Of a stretch of 64,000 nt of DNA, positions 22,156 through 34,594 are shown piece after piece. Origin of the DNA: Liolophura sinensis (lineage: Eukaryota > Mollusca > Polyplacophora > Chitonida > Chitonidae); the NCBI RefSeq assembly GCF_032854445.1, contig NC_088300.1, forward strand, positions 1,178,001-1,242,000, in the 5' to 3' direction. Within the stretch, counting starts at the first letter, position 1. The number at the start of each line of letters is the position of its first letter. The position numbers and the translations under genes are program-made. Below the pieces are notes generated by a model, which worked only from the letters and a program-made list of their open reading frames with translations, ran no database searches and was not told the DNA's origin.

Positions 22156-24759
22156 ATGACTATGAGAAGATCGAGCGCTGCAAGACTTGCACTGGGTATA
22201 GCGGCCACTATCCTGGGGCTGCTGGAAGTGGGGTAAGTAACACTTCTTACCTTATCTAGAGAAATTATCTAGAGGAAAGAAGGCATAAAATGAAGAGAAG
22301 TGTAAAGATCACCAAAACCATATCTAGAATACCTTTACTCACTAACATTTTTTTAGATTCTATCTTACTGAATTAAACGTTATGTTCTGAATAAAGAAAA
22401 CAAATAAAGGTGCTTTGAGAAACAGCTTCAAACGTCTGACCACGCTTACCTCATTTTTATGACTTGCTTTCCTTTAAATATACACCAGCTAAGCATAAAC
22501 AATGCAGTGCTAACGACCAAAGGCTTGGCACTGTTGGTGACGATGAAACGTTATCACTGGAGACAATTATTTAGTTTGTCAAATCCACCATGGACGTATG
22601 ACTTTCTCCCACATGACCATGTAGTCAGCGCCCAATCCTTTTTTTTTTCAGGACGGATGTCCCCATTATGACCAGTGTTTTTACATGGCTTGTCACACAG
22701 CCACAAAGATCCGACTGGGATTTCGTTTTCCAGCTCATGGGATTCGGCGAAAACGTGTGCAACCCAAGAAGAAGGACTATATGGGATTATATCTTTAGAA
22801 ATCCAAGGTAAACCAACCAGTCAAAGAATGAGTGAATGATACTACAGAACCAAACTATACATCGTTTATGTAAAATATTCGTGCATTCTTGGCTTTAAAC
22901 AACAATCGATTAATAAATATATACATCAATCTAATGTTTCGTTACGAACTACCGTGTGCCTTTGTTGGGCCTTTCGTTCAGAAATATGCTTTGTCTATAC
23001 GGTTTCGTTTCATACAGAATATTTGGAAAGCACATTTAACCTGCTGTTGTTGTTGGCAACTTAGCGCAGATGGTGTATACTTTGTGATGAAATAAAATTA
23101 TATATAAATTCAATGTTTTTAATCCACAGACCTCCAGATAATGGCTATTTGGAGACCGCGGTGTGTTATATTTATGACTTGGTGAGAGGATCGAGCCCTG
23201 AAGTCGACAGCGGACTTCTACAGGATATTGGGAGTTTGAGTTACTCCCTTATGAACAACCTCAGCTCGTCTATTCTACTGGTGAATTCTGTGCTGAGAGA
23301 GGTACGACTCAGCCTGCGAGAAACGGCAATAAATCTGCTGTTGTCTATCCACTATGTAGGTAAGTTAACTTATGGTGATTTTGTTGGTTGATTTTGTGTT
23401 TCTTTTTGGTAGTCACATTAAAATGATGTTTTACCGGTGCATGATGACGAATCTTTTACATACATGGTTTTCAGTAACCTAGTAGTAGTTACAAAGTGTA
23501 AAGAAGTATTACTGATTAACATTTACCAAGTGTCCCTTATACCTGTACACAGTTATGTGAATGTATAAAATATAAATGATTTCTGTGTTGCTTCAAACGT
23601 ATGCCTACATTTAACTTTTAAAACGATTTGCGTTTACAAGGCAAACCTGGTATCATAACTAATGCATTACACACTTTAGGTCAATGATTTGCTTGTGAGG
23701 AGCACGCACGAATGCAACACTTCCTGTGTTTTGCTTGTAGATATCATAGAAGCCCTCAGCATCGGTCTTTGCTTGTGGATATTGACCCGATGGGTCATCT
23801 TCTGTCACACAAAAGGTATGTGCTATATATAGTTCCCTTTAGACAAATTGTGCTCGCCAATCTATCTTGTGTTCATTTTCGTTCAAACACTCACCCACAG
23901 GAAACATTTATTCGACACATGTTGTATTTCAGGAATTGTGAAAACGATCCCCAAAGCTTCAAGGTCTTTTCTGACCACGGTGGCTTCAGACTACTTGCCA
24001 CTGAAGATGATTCATACAAACACCAACTTGTACTACTTCCGCGCAAAGTTCAAGAAGACCGACAGAGACGTCTTCGTCAAGTGCCTTCGTAAAGGCTGCA
24101 GCAAGTCTACCAAGAAAAAACTGGACAAGGAATACCTCGTGGTCAGTGGCATTAGCCACCCAGGTATTATAAATGTGGTAGATTGGATTCAAACAGACAA
24201 TACCTATGGCCTGGGGCTAGAGTTTGCTCCCTTTGGTAATTTGAGAGAGGCCATGTTTACCCAGTTCTCCCAAATTCGTGGAATGTCCAAGTTCATCATG
24301 TTCAGGCAAATAGTCTCAGCTGTTGAGTTCCTGCACAACGCCGGCATGGCCCATCTCAACATTCGGCCTGGAAGTGTTATGGTCTTCAAGAAATGGTGTC
24401 TTGTCAAACTGTCCGGCTTTGATCACGTGGTGAAGGTGAATCCCAAACGGCTTTGCCGCTTATTTGACCTCCATGCAATCTCCACTCCACCTGAAGTATT
24501 CAAGAAGAAGCCATACCATCCCCAGAAAGCGGACATCTGGGCGCTTGGGTCCCTGTTTTTCTACATCCTGACCGGTGATTACCTGCAGAAAGATACCGGC
24601 TTTTCACTGGACCGTCTGGTCTTCCCCTGCCTTAAAGGTTGTGACTGGGACGACAAACGGGGCGCTCTGGAAATTCTCAACTGCGCATTATTTCCTGTAG
24701 CACATCGCCGCCCTGAAGCCTCCCAGCTTATGAGGCGATTTAAATTCTTCGGATTGTAA
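22156..24759 (+). CDS. Membrane-anchored pseudokinase, five exons, 454 aa
   Basis: Exons are 22156-22232, 22652-22807, 23130-23359, 23741-23815 and 23933-24759; all borders are AG/GT and the phases join to an uninterrupted frame. The chosen ATG (MTMRRSS) is conserved in the inverted copy; an upstream ATG is closed by a stop within two codons. Hydrophobic segments occur near residues 10-25 (LALGIAATILGLLEV) and 155-176 (ALSIGLCLWILTRWVIFC). The kinase-like domain spans about 210-450. It keeps a candidate VAIK lysine (K229, FVKC), an alpha-C Glu (near 246), PPE and a D-I-W-A-L-G helix. HRD is replaced by HLN (320-322), the catalytic-loop Asn by Ser, and DFG reads GFD (341-343). It is therefore predicted to lack phosphotransfer activity. 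Closest family unknown; I assign no name. Confidence 0.85.
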
Positions 24760-24794
24760 GATTTAAAACGTATTTAAAAAAATAATAACAACCA

Positions 24795-24825
<31 letters not shown>

Positions 24826-25599
24826 AAAAACAAAAGGAAAATAAAAAAAAATACCTCAAAAATTATTATAAACAAAATGACAACAAAAAATACATAGAAA
24901 TAAAATGCAAAAAATAAAAATAATAGTTTTCATTTCAGAGGTAGATATATGTTTTTTCGAATTATTATTTGCAGATGTTAGGGAGTGACAGCGTCGAGGT
25001 CCTCAGTGAGGCCATCTACTGTAATATTTATTTTACCATACATTCTCTTCACCTTCAAAACTTTCACACGAATATTTTTTAAAAGCAAATTGACGTGTAA
25101 CGCCAGAATTTTCTTTCTTCACATATGTAAAATACAACAAATGACTGGAGTGAAGGTGTTCAGGACCTCAACAAGACTATAACCACGAGCAGTTATTCTC
25201 AGCTATAGAAACATTTCATCACATGGAATACCGTTTGCCCTTGAAATAAAATGTAATGCAAAGAGAAATGCTTTTTGTTTGTTTCTTTTTTTTCTTCGTG
25301 TGAGTACGTTATAACGTAACTAACTAAACTGATGATCTGACTGTATTTCTAAGGTTTTCCTAAGCAGGTAGCAGATTCAAATCTAGCTGGTAAAATCGCA
25401 AGGTATTCAGATACTTTGTGAAGGGTACAGGTCTTTGGTTTCTTCCAAGTATAAACCTAATATCTGCTGTCTAAGTGAAAATGGAACGGCCTTTGACCGG
25501 GTGATTAAAGTACTTATCTGTTAATCACTAGGTTGGTTCTATATCAGCCTCTGCCAGAAAATATTCGCTATTCGCTCGCCTCACTGTTCTCCGGACCTT
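24760..25599. other. A-rich 3' flank, no gene seen
   Basis: Long A-rich tracts (24770-24915) are followed by unremarkable AT-rich DNA. A 65-codon open frame at 24985-25182 has no support. Confidence 0.5.
24899..24904 (+). promoter_or_regulatory. Candidate polyadenylation signal of the pseudokinase
   Basis: AATAAA lies 140 bp after the stop, within an A-rich flank that offers several other A-rich hexamers, so the choice is uncertain. Confidence 0.3.
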
Positions 25600-26165
25600 G
25601 GTGACAAAACAGGGCTTTAATGACAAAACAGGGCTTTGGTGACAAAACAGGGCTTTGGTGACAAAACAAGTCCTTTTTGACAAAACAGGGCCTGGGTGAC
25701 AAAACAGGGCCTTGGTGACAAAAAGGGGCCTTAGTGACAAAACAGGGCCTTGGCGACAAAACGGGGCCTTGGTGACAAAACAGGGCTTTGGTGACAAAAA
25801 AGGCTTTGGTGACAAAAAGGGGCCTTGGTGACAAAACAGGGCCTTGGTGACAAAACAGGGCTTTGGTGACAAAACAAGGCCCTGGTGACAAAAAAGGGGC
25901 TTTGGTGACAAAAGAGGGCCTTGGTGACAAAACAGGGCCTTGGTGACAAAAGAGGGCCTTGGTGACAAAAAGAGCTTTGGTGACAAAACGGGGCCTTGGT
26001 GACAAAAAGAGCTTTGGTGACAAAACGGGGCCTTGGTGACAAAACGGGGCCTTGGTGACAAAACAGGGCTTTGGTGACAAAACAAGTCCTTTGTGACAAA
26101 ACAGGGCCTTAGTGACAAAAAGGGGCTTTGGTGACAAAACGGGGCCTTGGTGACAAAACAGAGCT
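25600..26165. repeat. 19-bp minisatellite, about 29 copies
   Basis: The unit is GGTGACAAAACAGGGCCTT with GGGGCC, AAGTCC and AAAAAG variants. All three minus-strand frames stay open for long stretches because the unit lacks stops there; these are not genes. Confidence 0.93.
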
Positions 26166-26544
26166 GCCTCTAATACGTTGTGTTACATGACATTTGTTGG
26201 AGATGGCGGGTTTTCCACCATGAGCTTTTTCAGGTGTGAATACGTGTACATCACATGTGGGAAAGTTCCTTTGTTACTTGTTAAAGAAGGCTGGTTTACT
26301 CCGGGCACCCAAGCCATAAAACTGACAGACGTCGTAAAAGTGAAAGCTTATATATTTAGTCTATATCATGTTTTTCGAAAATCGTCAGTGGTGAAAAAAT
26401 AGGTTTTGAATCATAAAATATATCCGCAGAGAGACAGGTGGCTGGCAAAAGTGGAACAACATGATATACATTCCTCTCAACATTTGTCAAAAGCTAACCA
26501 GAGGATCCGTATGTGCTCTATGCTTTATTATATTTTAAATAGGG
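26166..26544. other. Unique spacer between arrays
   Basis: No convincing feature. A 74-codon open frame (26178-26402) has no splice or family support. Confidence 0.4.
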
Positions 26545-28960
26545 CACAGTCCACATGACAGGTATTTTATGTAGTATGCAACTTTCCTTGTCCACCTGAC
26601 AGGTATTTTATGTAGTATACAACTTTCCTTGTCCTCATGACAGGTATTTTATGTAGTATACAACGTTCCTTGTCCACCTGACTGGTATTTTATGTAGTAT
26701 ACAACTTTCCTTGTCCACCTGACAGGTATTTTATGTAGTATACAACTTTCCTTGTCCTCGTGACAAGTATTTTATGTAGTATACAACTTTCCTTGTCCAC
26801 CTGACTGGTATTTTATGTAGTATACAACTTTCCTTGTCCTCGTGACAGGTATTTTATGTAGTATACAACTTTCCTTGTCCACCTGACAGGTATTTTATGT
26901 AGTATCCAACTTTCCTTGTCCACATGACTGGTATTTTATGTAGTATACAACTTTCCTTGTCCTCGTTACAGGTATTTTATGTAGTATACAACGTTCCTTG
27001 TCCACCTGACTGGTATTTTATGTAGTATACAACTTTCCTTGTCCTCGTGACAGGTATTTTATGTAGTATACAACTTTCCTTGTCCACCTGACTGGTATTT
27101 TATGTAGTATACAACTTTCCTTGTCCACCTGACTGGTATTTTATGTAGTATACAACGTTCCTTGTCCACGTGACAGGTATTTTATGTAGTATACAACTTT
27201 CTTGTCCACCTGACAGGTATTTTATGTAGTATACAACTTTCCTTGTCCTCGTGACAGGTATTTTATGTAGTAAACAACTTTCCTTGTCCATGTGACAGGT
27301 ATTTTATGTAATATCCAACTTTCCTTGTCCACGTGACAGGTATTTTATGTAATATCCAACTTTCCTTGTCCACCTGACAGGTATTTTATGTAGTATACAA
27401 CTTTCCTTGTCCACCTGACTGGTATTTTATGTAGTATACAACGTTCCTTGTCCACCTGACTGGTATTTTATGTAGTATACAACTTTCCTTGTCCACCTGA
27501 CAGGTATTTTATGTAGTATACAACTTTCCTTGTCCTCGTGACAGGTATTTTATGTAGTATACAACTTTCCTTGTCCACCTGACTGGTATTTTATGTAGCA
27601 TACAACTTTCCTTGTCCTCGTGACAGGTATTTTATGTAGTATACAACGTTCCTTGTCCACCTGACTGGTATTTTATGTAGTATCCAATTTTCCTTGTCCA
27701 TCTGACTGGTATTTTATGTAGTATACAACTTTCCTTGTCCTCGTGACAGGTATTTTATGTAGTATACAACGTTCCTTGTCCACCTGACTGGTATTTTATG
27801 TAGTATACAACTTTCCTTGTCCTCGTGACAGGTATTTTATGTAGTATACAACTTTCCTTGTCCACCTGACTGGTATTTTATGTAGTATACAACTTTCCTC
27901 GTCCTCGTGACAGGTATTTTATGTAGTATACAACTTTCCTTGTCCACCTGACTGGTATTTTATGTAGTATACAACTTTCCTTGTCCACCTGACTGGTATT
28001 TTATGTAGTATACAACGTTCCTTGTCCACGTGACTGGTATTTTATGTAGTATACAACTTTCCTTGTCCACGTGACAGGTATTTTATGTAATATCCAACTT
28101 TCCTTGTCCACCTGACTGGTATTTTATGTAGTATACAACTTTCCTTGTCCTCGTGACAGGTATTTTATGTAGTATCCAACTTTCCTTGTCCACCTGACAA
28201 GTATTTTATGTAGTATACAACGTTCCTTGTCCACCTGACAAGTATTTTATGTAGTATACAACTTTCTTGTCCTTCTGACAGGTATTTTATGTAGTGTACA
28301 ACTTTCCTTGTCCTCGTGACAGGTATTTTATGTAGTATACAACGTTCCTTGTCCACCTGACTGGTATTTTATGTAGTATACAACTTTCCTTGTCCTCGTG
28401 ACAGGTATTTTATGTAGTATACAACTTTTCTTGTCCACCTGACTGGTATTTTATGTAGTATCCAACTTTCCTTGTCCACCTGACAGGTATTTTATGTAGT
28501 ATACAACTTTCCTTGTCCACCTGACAGGTGTTTTATGTAGTATACAACTTTCCTTGTCCACCTGACAGGTATTTTATGTAGTATACAACTTTCCTTGTCC
28601 ATGTGACAGGTATTTTATGTAATATCCAACTTTCCTTGTCCACGTGACAGGTATTTTATGTAATATCCAACTTTCCTTGTCCACCTGACAGGTATTTTAT
28701 GTAGTATAAAACTTTCCTTCGTCCACCTGACTGGTAGTTTATGTAGTATACAACGTTCCTTGTCCACCTGACTGGTATTTTATGTGGTATACAACTTTCC
28801 TTGTCCACTTGACAGGTATTTTATGTAGTATACAACTTTCCTTGTCCATCTGACTGGTATTTTATGTAGTATACAACTTTCTTGTCCACGCGACAGGTAT
28901 TTTATATAGTATACAACTTTCCTTGTACACGTGACAGGTGTTTTATGCAGTATACTAACG
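26545..28960. repeat. 41-bp minisatellite with an ACAG|GTATTT core, about 59 copies
   Basis: The unit is TGACAGGTATTTTATGTAGT followed by ATACAACTTTCCTTGTCCACC, with TCGTGACAGG, CCTGACTGG and ACGTTCC variants interleaved. On the plus strand many units contain ACAG|GTATTT, a passable 5' splice site. No source exon was found. The same unit returns at 29836-30200. Confidence 0.93.
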
Positions 28961-29835
28961 TTTAAAGACGGACGTGAATTCAAAATCCCCACAATGGACC
29001 AAGGTGAGACAGTACTGCTGGGGGAAAATTCCCACAATGCCTCAGGGTAAGAGAGCACGGCTGTGGTACAATCCACACACTGGACCAAGGTAAGAGAGCA
29101 CAGCCGGGGTAAAACCCCACACTGCGTCAAGGTAAGGAAGCATAGTTGGGGTAAAATCCCCACACTGCCTTCAAGGTAAGAGGCCACAGCTGGGGTAAAA
29201 TCCCCACACTGCGTCAAGGTAAGAGGGCACAGCTGGAATAAAATCCCCACAATGCGTCAAGGTAAGAGACCACAGCTCGGGTAAAATCCCCACACTACGT
29301 CAAGGTAGAGACCACAGCTGGGGTAAAATCTCCACAATGCGTCAAGGTAAGAGACCAGAGCTGGGGTGAAATCCTCAAACTGCGTCAAGGTAAGAGACCA
29401 CAGCTGGGGTAAAATCCCCACACTGCGTCAAGGTAAGAGAACATAGCTGGGGTAAAATCCCCACATTGCGTCAAGGTAAGAGAGCACAGATGGGGCAAAA
29501 TCCCCACATTACGTAAGAGAACAGAGTTGTAAAGGAAAATCCCCACAATGGGCCAAGGTATGAGAGCACAGTTGTAATGGAAAATGCCCAAATTGGGCCA
29601 AGGTATGAGAGCATAGTCGTAACGGAAAATCACCAAATTGGGCCAAGGTGAGACAGCAGACTTGTAAAGGAAAGTTCCTACATTGGGTCAAGGTAAGAAA
29701 ACATAGCTGTACAAGAAAATCCCCACACTGAGTCAAGGTAAAAGAACATAGGTGTACAGGAAATTCCCTTCACTGCGTCAAGGTAAGAGAGTATAGTTGT
29801 ATAGGAAAATCCCCACATTGCGTCAAGGTAAGAAC
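28961..29835 (+). repeat. 43-46 bp minisatellite with a CAAG|GTAAGAG core, about 20 copies
   Basis: The unit is GTCAAGGTAAGAGACCACAG followed by CTGGGGTAAAATCCCCACACTGC. Most copies contain the strong donor consensus AAG|GTAAGA on the plus strand. A short lead-in (28963-29008) ends CAATGGACCAAG|GTGAGAC and could be the remnant of a source exon end, but it has no protein support. A second subfamily with GAAAATCCCCACA occupies the right half. Confidence 0.9.
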
Positions 29836-30200
29836 GTATGTCCACGTGACTGGTATTTTATGTAATATCCAACTTTCCTTGTCCACATGACTGGTATTTT
29901 ATGTAGTATACAACTTTCCTTGTCCTCGTGACAGGTATTTTATGTAGTATACAACGTTCCTTATCCATCTGACTGGTATTTTATGTAGTATACAACTTTC
30001 CTTGTCCTCGTGACAGGTATTTTATGTAGTATACAACTTTCCTTGTCCACGTGACTGGTATTTTATGTAGTATACAACTTTCCTTGTCCACGTGACTGGT
30101 ATTTTATGTAGTATACAACTTTCCTTGTCAACGTGACTGGTATTTCATGTAGTATTTAAGTTCCCTTGCACACGTGACAGGTGTTTTATGCAGTATATTA
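29836..30200. repeat. Second block of the 41-bp GTATTTT minisatellite, about 9 copies
   Basis: Same unit as 26545-28960. Its right edge (GTGACAGGTGTTTTATGCAG) matches the right edge of the first block almost base for base. Confidence 0.9.
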
Positions 30201-31130
30201 ACGTTTAAAGACGGACGTGAATTCAAAATCCCCACAATGGACAAAGGTGAGACAGTACTGCTGGGGTAAAATTCCCACAATGCCTCAGGGTAAGAGAGCA
30301 CAGCTGGGGTAAAATCCCCACACTGAGTCAAGGTAAGAGACCACAACTGGGGTAAAATCCGCACATTGCTTCAAGGTAAGAGACCTCAGCTCGGGTAAAA
30401 TCCCCACACTGCCTTCAAGGTAAGAGGCCACAGCTGGGGTAAAATCCCCACACTGCGTCAAGGTAAGAGGGCACAGCTGAAATAAAATCCCCACAATGCG
30501 TCAAGGTAAGAGACCACAGCTGGGGTAAAATCCCCACACTGCGTTAAGGTAAGGGACCACAGCTGGGGTAAAATCCCCACATTGCGTCAAGGTAAGAGAC
30601 CACAGCTGGGGTAAAATCCCCACACTGCGTCAAGGTAAGAGAGCACAGATTGGGTAAAATCCCCACATTACGTAAGAGAACATAGTTGTAAAGGGAAATC
30701 CCCACATTCAGCCAAAGTAAGAGAGCATAGTTGTAATGGAAAATCCCCACATTGCGTCAAGGTAAGAAAACATAGCTGTATATGAAAATGCCCAAATTGG
30801 GCCAAGGTATGAGAGCATAGTCGTAACGGAAAATCACCAAATTGGGCCAAGGTGAGACAGCAGAGTTGTAAAGGAAAGTTCCTACATTGGGTCAAGGTAA
30901 GAAAAACATAGCTGTACAAGAAAGTCCCCACACTGAGTCAAGGTAAAAGAACATAGGTGTAAAGGAAATTCCCTTCACTTCGTCAAGGTAAGAGAGTATA
31001 GTTGTATAGGAAAATCCCCACATTGCGTCAAGGTAAGAACGTATAGTTGTACAGGAAAGTCCCCACATTACGTCAAGGTAAAAGAACATAGTTGTACAAG
31101 AAAATCTCCACATTGCGTCAAGGTAAGTGA
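30201..31130 (+). repeat. Second block of the CAAG|GTAAGAG minisatellite, about 21 copies
   Basis: Starts with the same lead-in as the first block (TTTAAAGACGGACGTGAATT), runs through the same succession of unit variants, and ends in units reading CATTGCGTCAAGGTAAG. It appears to be a duplicate of 28961-29835. Confidence 0.9.
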
Positions 31131-31525
31131 GTAAAGTTAGACTGCGGTTCGCAGTTAGCAGTTAGGTATTCAACGGGGACAAATCCTTATTTCTATAAAT
31201 TGTATATTCGGCTAGATCTCAATATATCTTGTATATTCGGCTATATAAATACTGGATCTACGGACATCATACTTGGTACATTTATAATACCCATGATTCC
31301 CGATTCTGACACCTGGGGGTGCTTCTGTGAATAGCAGTCTAAATAGCAGTTTGGCCCATATCTCCATAAATACTGCACATACAGACATAACATGTGGTAC
31401 AATATTGACACTAAATGCAGGCTACCACGTGATGCCAATGATTCCCATTTCTGACACAAGGGGCACGCTTCTATGAGTAGCACTCTGGCCCATATCTCCA
31501 TAAATACTGCACCTACAGACACCAT
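31131..31525. other. Spacer with a diverged two-fold repeat
   Basis: Two imperfect copies of a segment of roughly 150 bp share CCCATATCTCCATAAATACT and GATTCCC...TCTGACAC. There is no coding support. Confidence 0.5.
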
Positions 31526-32110
31526 GCTCTCTTACCTTGGCCCAATGTGGGGATTTTCATGTACAACTATGCTCTCTTACGTTGACGCAATTTGGGGATT
31601 TTCCTTTACAACAGTGCTCTCTTACCTTGACGCAATGTGGGGACTTTCCTGTACAACTATGCTCTCTTACCTTGACGCAATGTGGGGAATTTCTTTTACA
31701 ACTATGCTCTCTTACCTTGACGCAATGTGGAGATTTCCCTGTACAAGTATGTTCTCTTACCTTGACGCAATGTGGGGATTTTCCTGTACAACTATGCTCT
31801 GTTACCTTGGCCCAATGTGGGGATTTCCCTGTACAACTATATTTTCTTAACTTGACTCAATGTGGAGACTTCCCTGTACAACTATGTTCTCTTACCTTGG
31901 CCCAATGTGGGGATTTTCCTGTACAACTATGCTCTGTTACCTTAGCCCGATGTGGGGATTTCCCTGTACAACTATATTTTCTTAACTTGACGCAATGTGG
32001 GGACTTCCCTGTACAACTGTGTTTTGTTACCTTGGCCCGATGTGGCGATTTTTCTGTACAACTATGTTCTCTTACCTTGACGCAATATGGGGACTTTCCT
32101 GTACAACTAT
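31526..32110 (-). repeat. Inverted block of the CAAG|GTAAGAG minisatellite, about 13 copies of 45 bp
   Basis: On the plus strand the unit reads CTCTTACCTTGACGCAATGT, i.e. the reverse complement of the units at 30700-31130. The 45-bp period keeps frames open (for example 31537-32112), but these are shadows of the repeat. Confidence 0.9.
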
Positions 32111-32530
32111 AAGAAAACATAGCTGTGCAGGAAAATCCCACATTCTGCCAAGGTAAGAGAGCATAATTGTACACGAAAATCCCCACATTCTGCCAAGGTA
32201 AGAGAGCATAGTTGTACAGGGAATCGCCTCACTGGGCATAGTTGTACAACAATCCTCACACTGGGTCAAGATAAGAGAGCATGGTTGCATAGGAAAATCA
32301 CCACATCGCGCAAGCTAGAGGTAATTCATCACCTTGTGTCAAGGTAAAGAGAACATAATTGTACAGGAAATTCACCACATCGCGTCAGCTGGACGTAAAT
32401 CACCACATCGCGTCAGCTGGACGTAAATCACCACATCGCGTCAGCTGGACGTAAATCACCACATCACGTCAGCTGGATGTAAATCACCACATCGCGTCAG
32501 CTGGACGTAAATCACCACATCGCGCCACCT
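32111..32530. repeat. Return to forward units, then a 28-bp repeat
   Basis: Four or five forward units (AAGGTAAGAGAGCATAGTTG) run to about 32300. About six copies of GTCAGCTGGACGTAAATCAC followed by CACATCGC end at about 32530. Confidence 0.85.
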
Positions 32531-34590
32531 AAGGTGAATCATCAAATTGCGCCAAGTATCTGTGTTAACATGCGTAAATCCTACTCTGCGGCCAAATCAA
32601 CAATGACTGAAGAATCTAAATATGTTTTAAAGATAAGCTGCCACTGTAGTTTAGGGAAATTTCTGAGAAGCAGCTTCCTGAAAGTGGAATATGGGAAATG
32701 TCTTAGAAAAACTCCATTAAGCAAATATGCGCTGGTTAGGAGTACACGACATGGCTCTGTTTGCTGAGACATCCACAAAATTTGTTTATACTTGGAATGC
32801 TAGAGAAATATTCCTGAGTACGGAAAGGTAGTCTCGAAAACACCAATCAAACAAATCAATAAATAGTTTCTATGCTTAGTCACCAACGCAAACTGCAGGA
32901 GACCACTCATTTATGACATGATGAAGAGAAAGGCCAGTCTACATCATATATCTTCACCACGTTTTTCATGTTTTAGATGTTTTTGTCACTGGAGTAAATG
33001 CAATGAAATGCATGAATGGTGTGTTTTTATTTTTAAGCACAATGATGTCACATCCACTTTATAGTCTTACATATTCACCTTGGCTAGAACTGTGTAAGCA
33101 GGCATTAAAAAATCTATTCCGGGTTTTAATTTTTTTACCTTTAAAGTAAAAGAAGTCTAAAATACAAGGTAAGGTTCATCATAAAGACAACTGAAAACTA
33201 TGCTTTAAAACGCTTTCATTTATTTTTGTCAGATATTTTCAGTGTGTTGAAAGGCATTAACATATTTGAAAACCATGGTGGGTTTATGAACCATACTGGC
33301 GGTAGCGAGGAGGTCTGACAGGAAGGAATTTTTGAGAACATTCTTTCAGTAATCTTTTACTCATGGGTAAATGAGTTATTCCAACATTCTGTGTCGTGAT
33401 TAGAGTTGGATAAACTTCCTGTGACCTCAGAGTTCCTAACCTCTGATAGTATAGTCCATAAAACCCTTAAGAGAAGTCAAAAGTTTGAGCGCTTTTAACT
33501 CTCTTCCAAAAATCTAATAAAAATAATGAAAGTATATTTATGCATAGCTTTAAGTGTTCTACTTAGTGACGCCTACTTTGATTTTTAGGGCCTTTTCCTT
33601 TAATACTGACGGCTAGTATTCAATTTACATGTTTACAGCATTTCAGATGTGACTATTACACGCTGAGTATAGGCCTTTGTTGGACAATTCCAGCAAATAC
33701 ACACATGTAGGCCTATAGTCAGTTCAGGAAAATGTTCCAGGTGCAATTAGTTAGAAAAAAGCTTTAATCGTTCTGAGAGTTTACATTACATTTGGTATGT
33801 GAGCGATACTGCGCCAAAATCAGATCAAAACAGAAAGTGAAAGAACGATACCACTATCAGACTATTATACACCCTTTCGTGTTGTTCTCATAAAGCGTGA
33901 GTATGTCAAACCCTGGACAGATAATGTAACAGGTATATGCCGTATGGACACTGTTAGGAGATCTTTACTTATACCTTTGTGTCAACAATCCGTCATTTAG
34001 AATTCAAATTCAAATTCAAATTTGCAAATCAAACAACGCTGATCAGGCAAATCTGCATTTCATGGAGAGTAAACGGTTACGGTTATCAGGACTGTATCTG
34101 TGGAATGCGTTACCTGAAGAAGGACACCATGCCTTTGTAGCTATCAGCAGAGAATATGCTTGTTTAACTGGTTCCACTTTTGCCCGAATTACAGCTTAAA
34201 TTGAAATGATGGCGTCTGAAACATGATAAAACGGTTATTTTTTGGCTTCGCCTCCATTCGCAATTATATAACCCACCCATTCATACTGCACGACGGGGGT
34301 GGGGGGGGGGAGGGGCAAAGAAATACCTGCCACACTGGTTGATGTATAGCACTGTAATTTTAGGCTATAAATGTAGGACCCGATGTGGACGAAATGGCAT
34401 TTCGATCAGAATTCAAGAAACTGGTGCATGAAGAGCGTCCTCAAAACATCTTATTTTTCCAACTTCCATTTTTTCATTTGTTCAAATGTTGCTATGGTTG
34501 AAGTTACATGCAGACGGACTGAAAACCAAAGTTCTCAGTTCTTCATTCCTATAGACTTGCGCATTCGGCTCTTTGCTATATTCCTGGTTC
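32531..34590. other. Intergenic DNA, no gene recognised
   Basis: AT-rich, with a G-rich run at about 34295-34315 and small open frames only. I found no splice-bounded coding stretch, tRNA-like fold or transposon in it. Confidence 0.45.
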
Positions 34591-34594
34591 TCCA

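Noticed and set aside
25528-26137. Overlapping minus-strand frames of 122-196 codons
   Set aside because: All three frames are open because the 19-bp repeat has no stops on that strand; no unique protein sequence is present.
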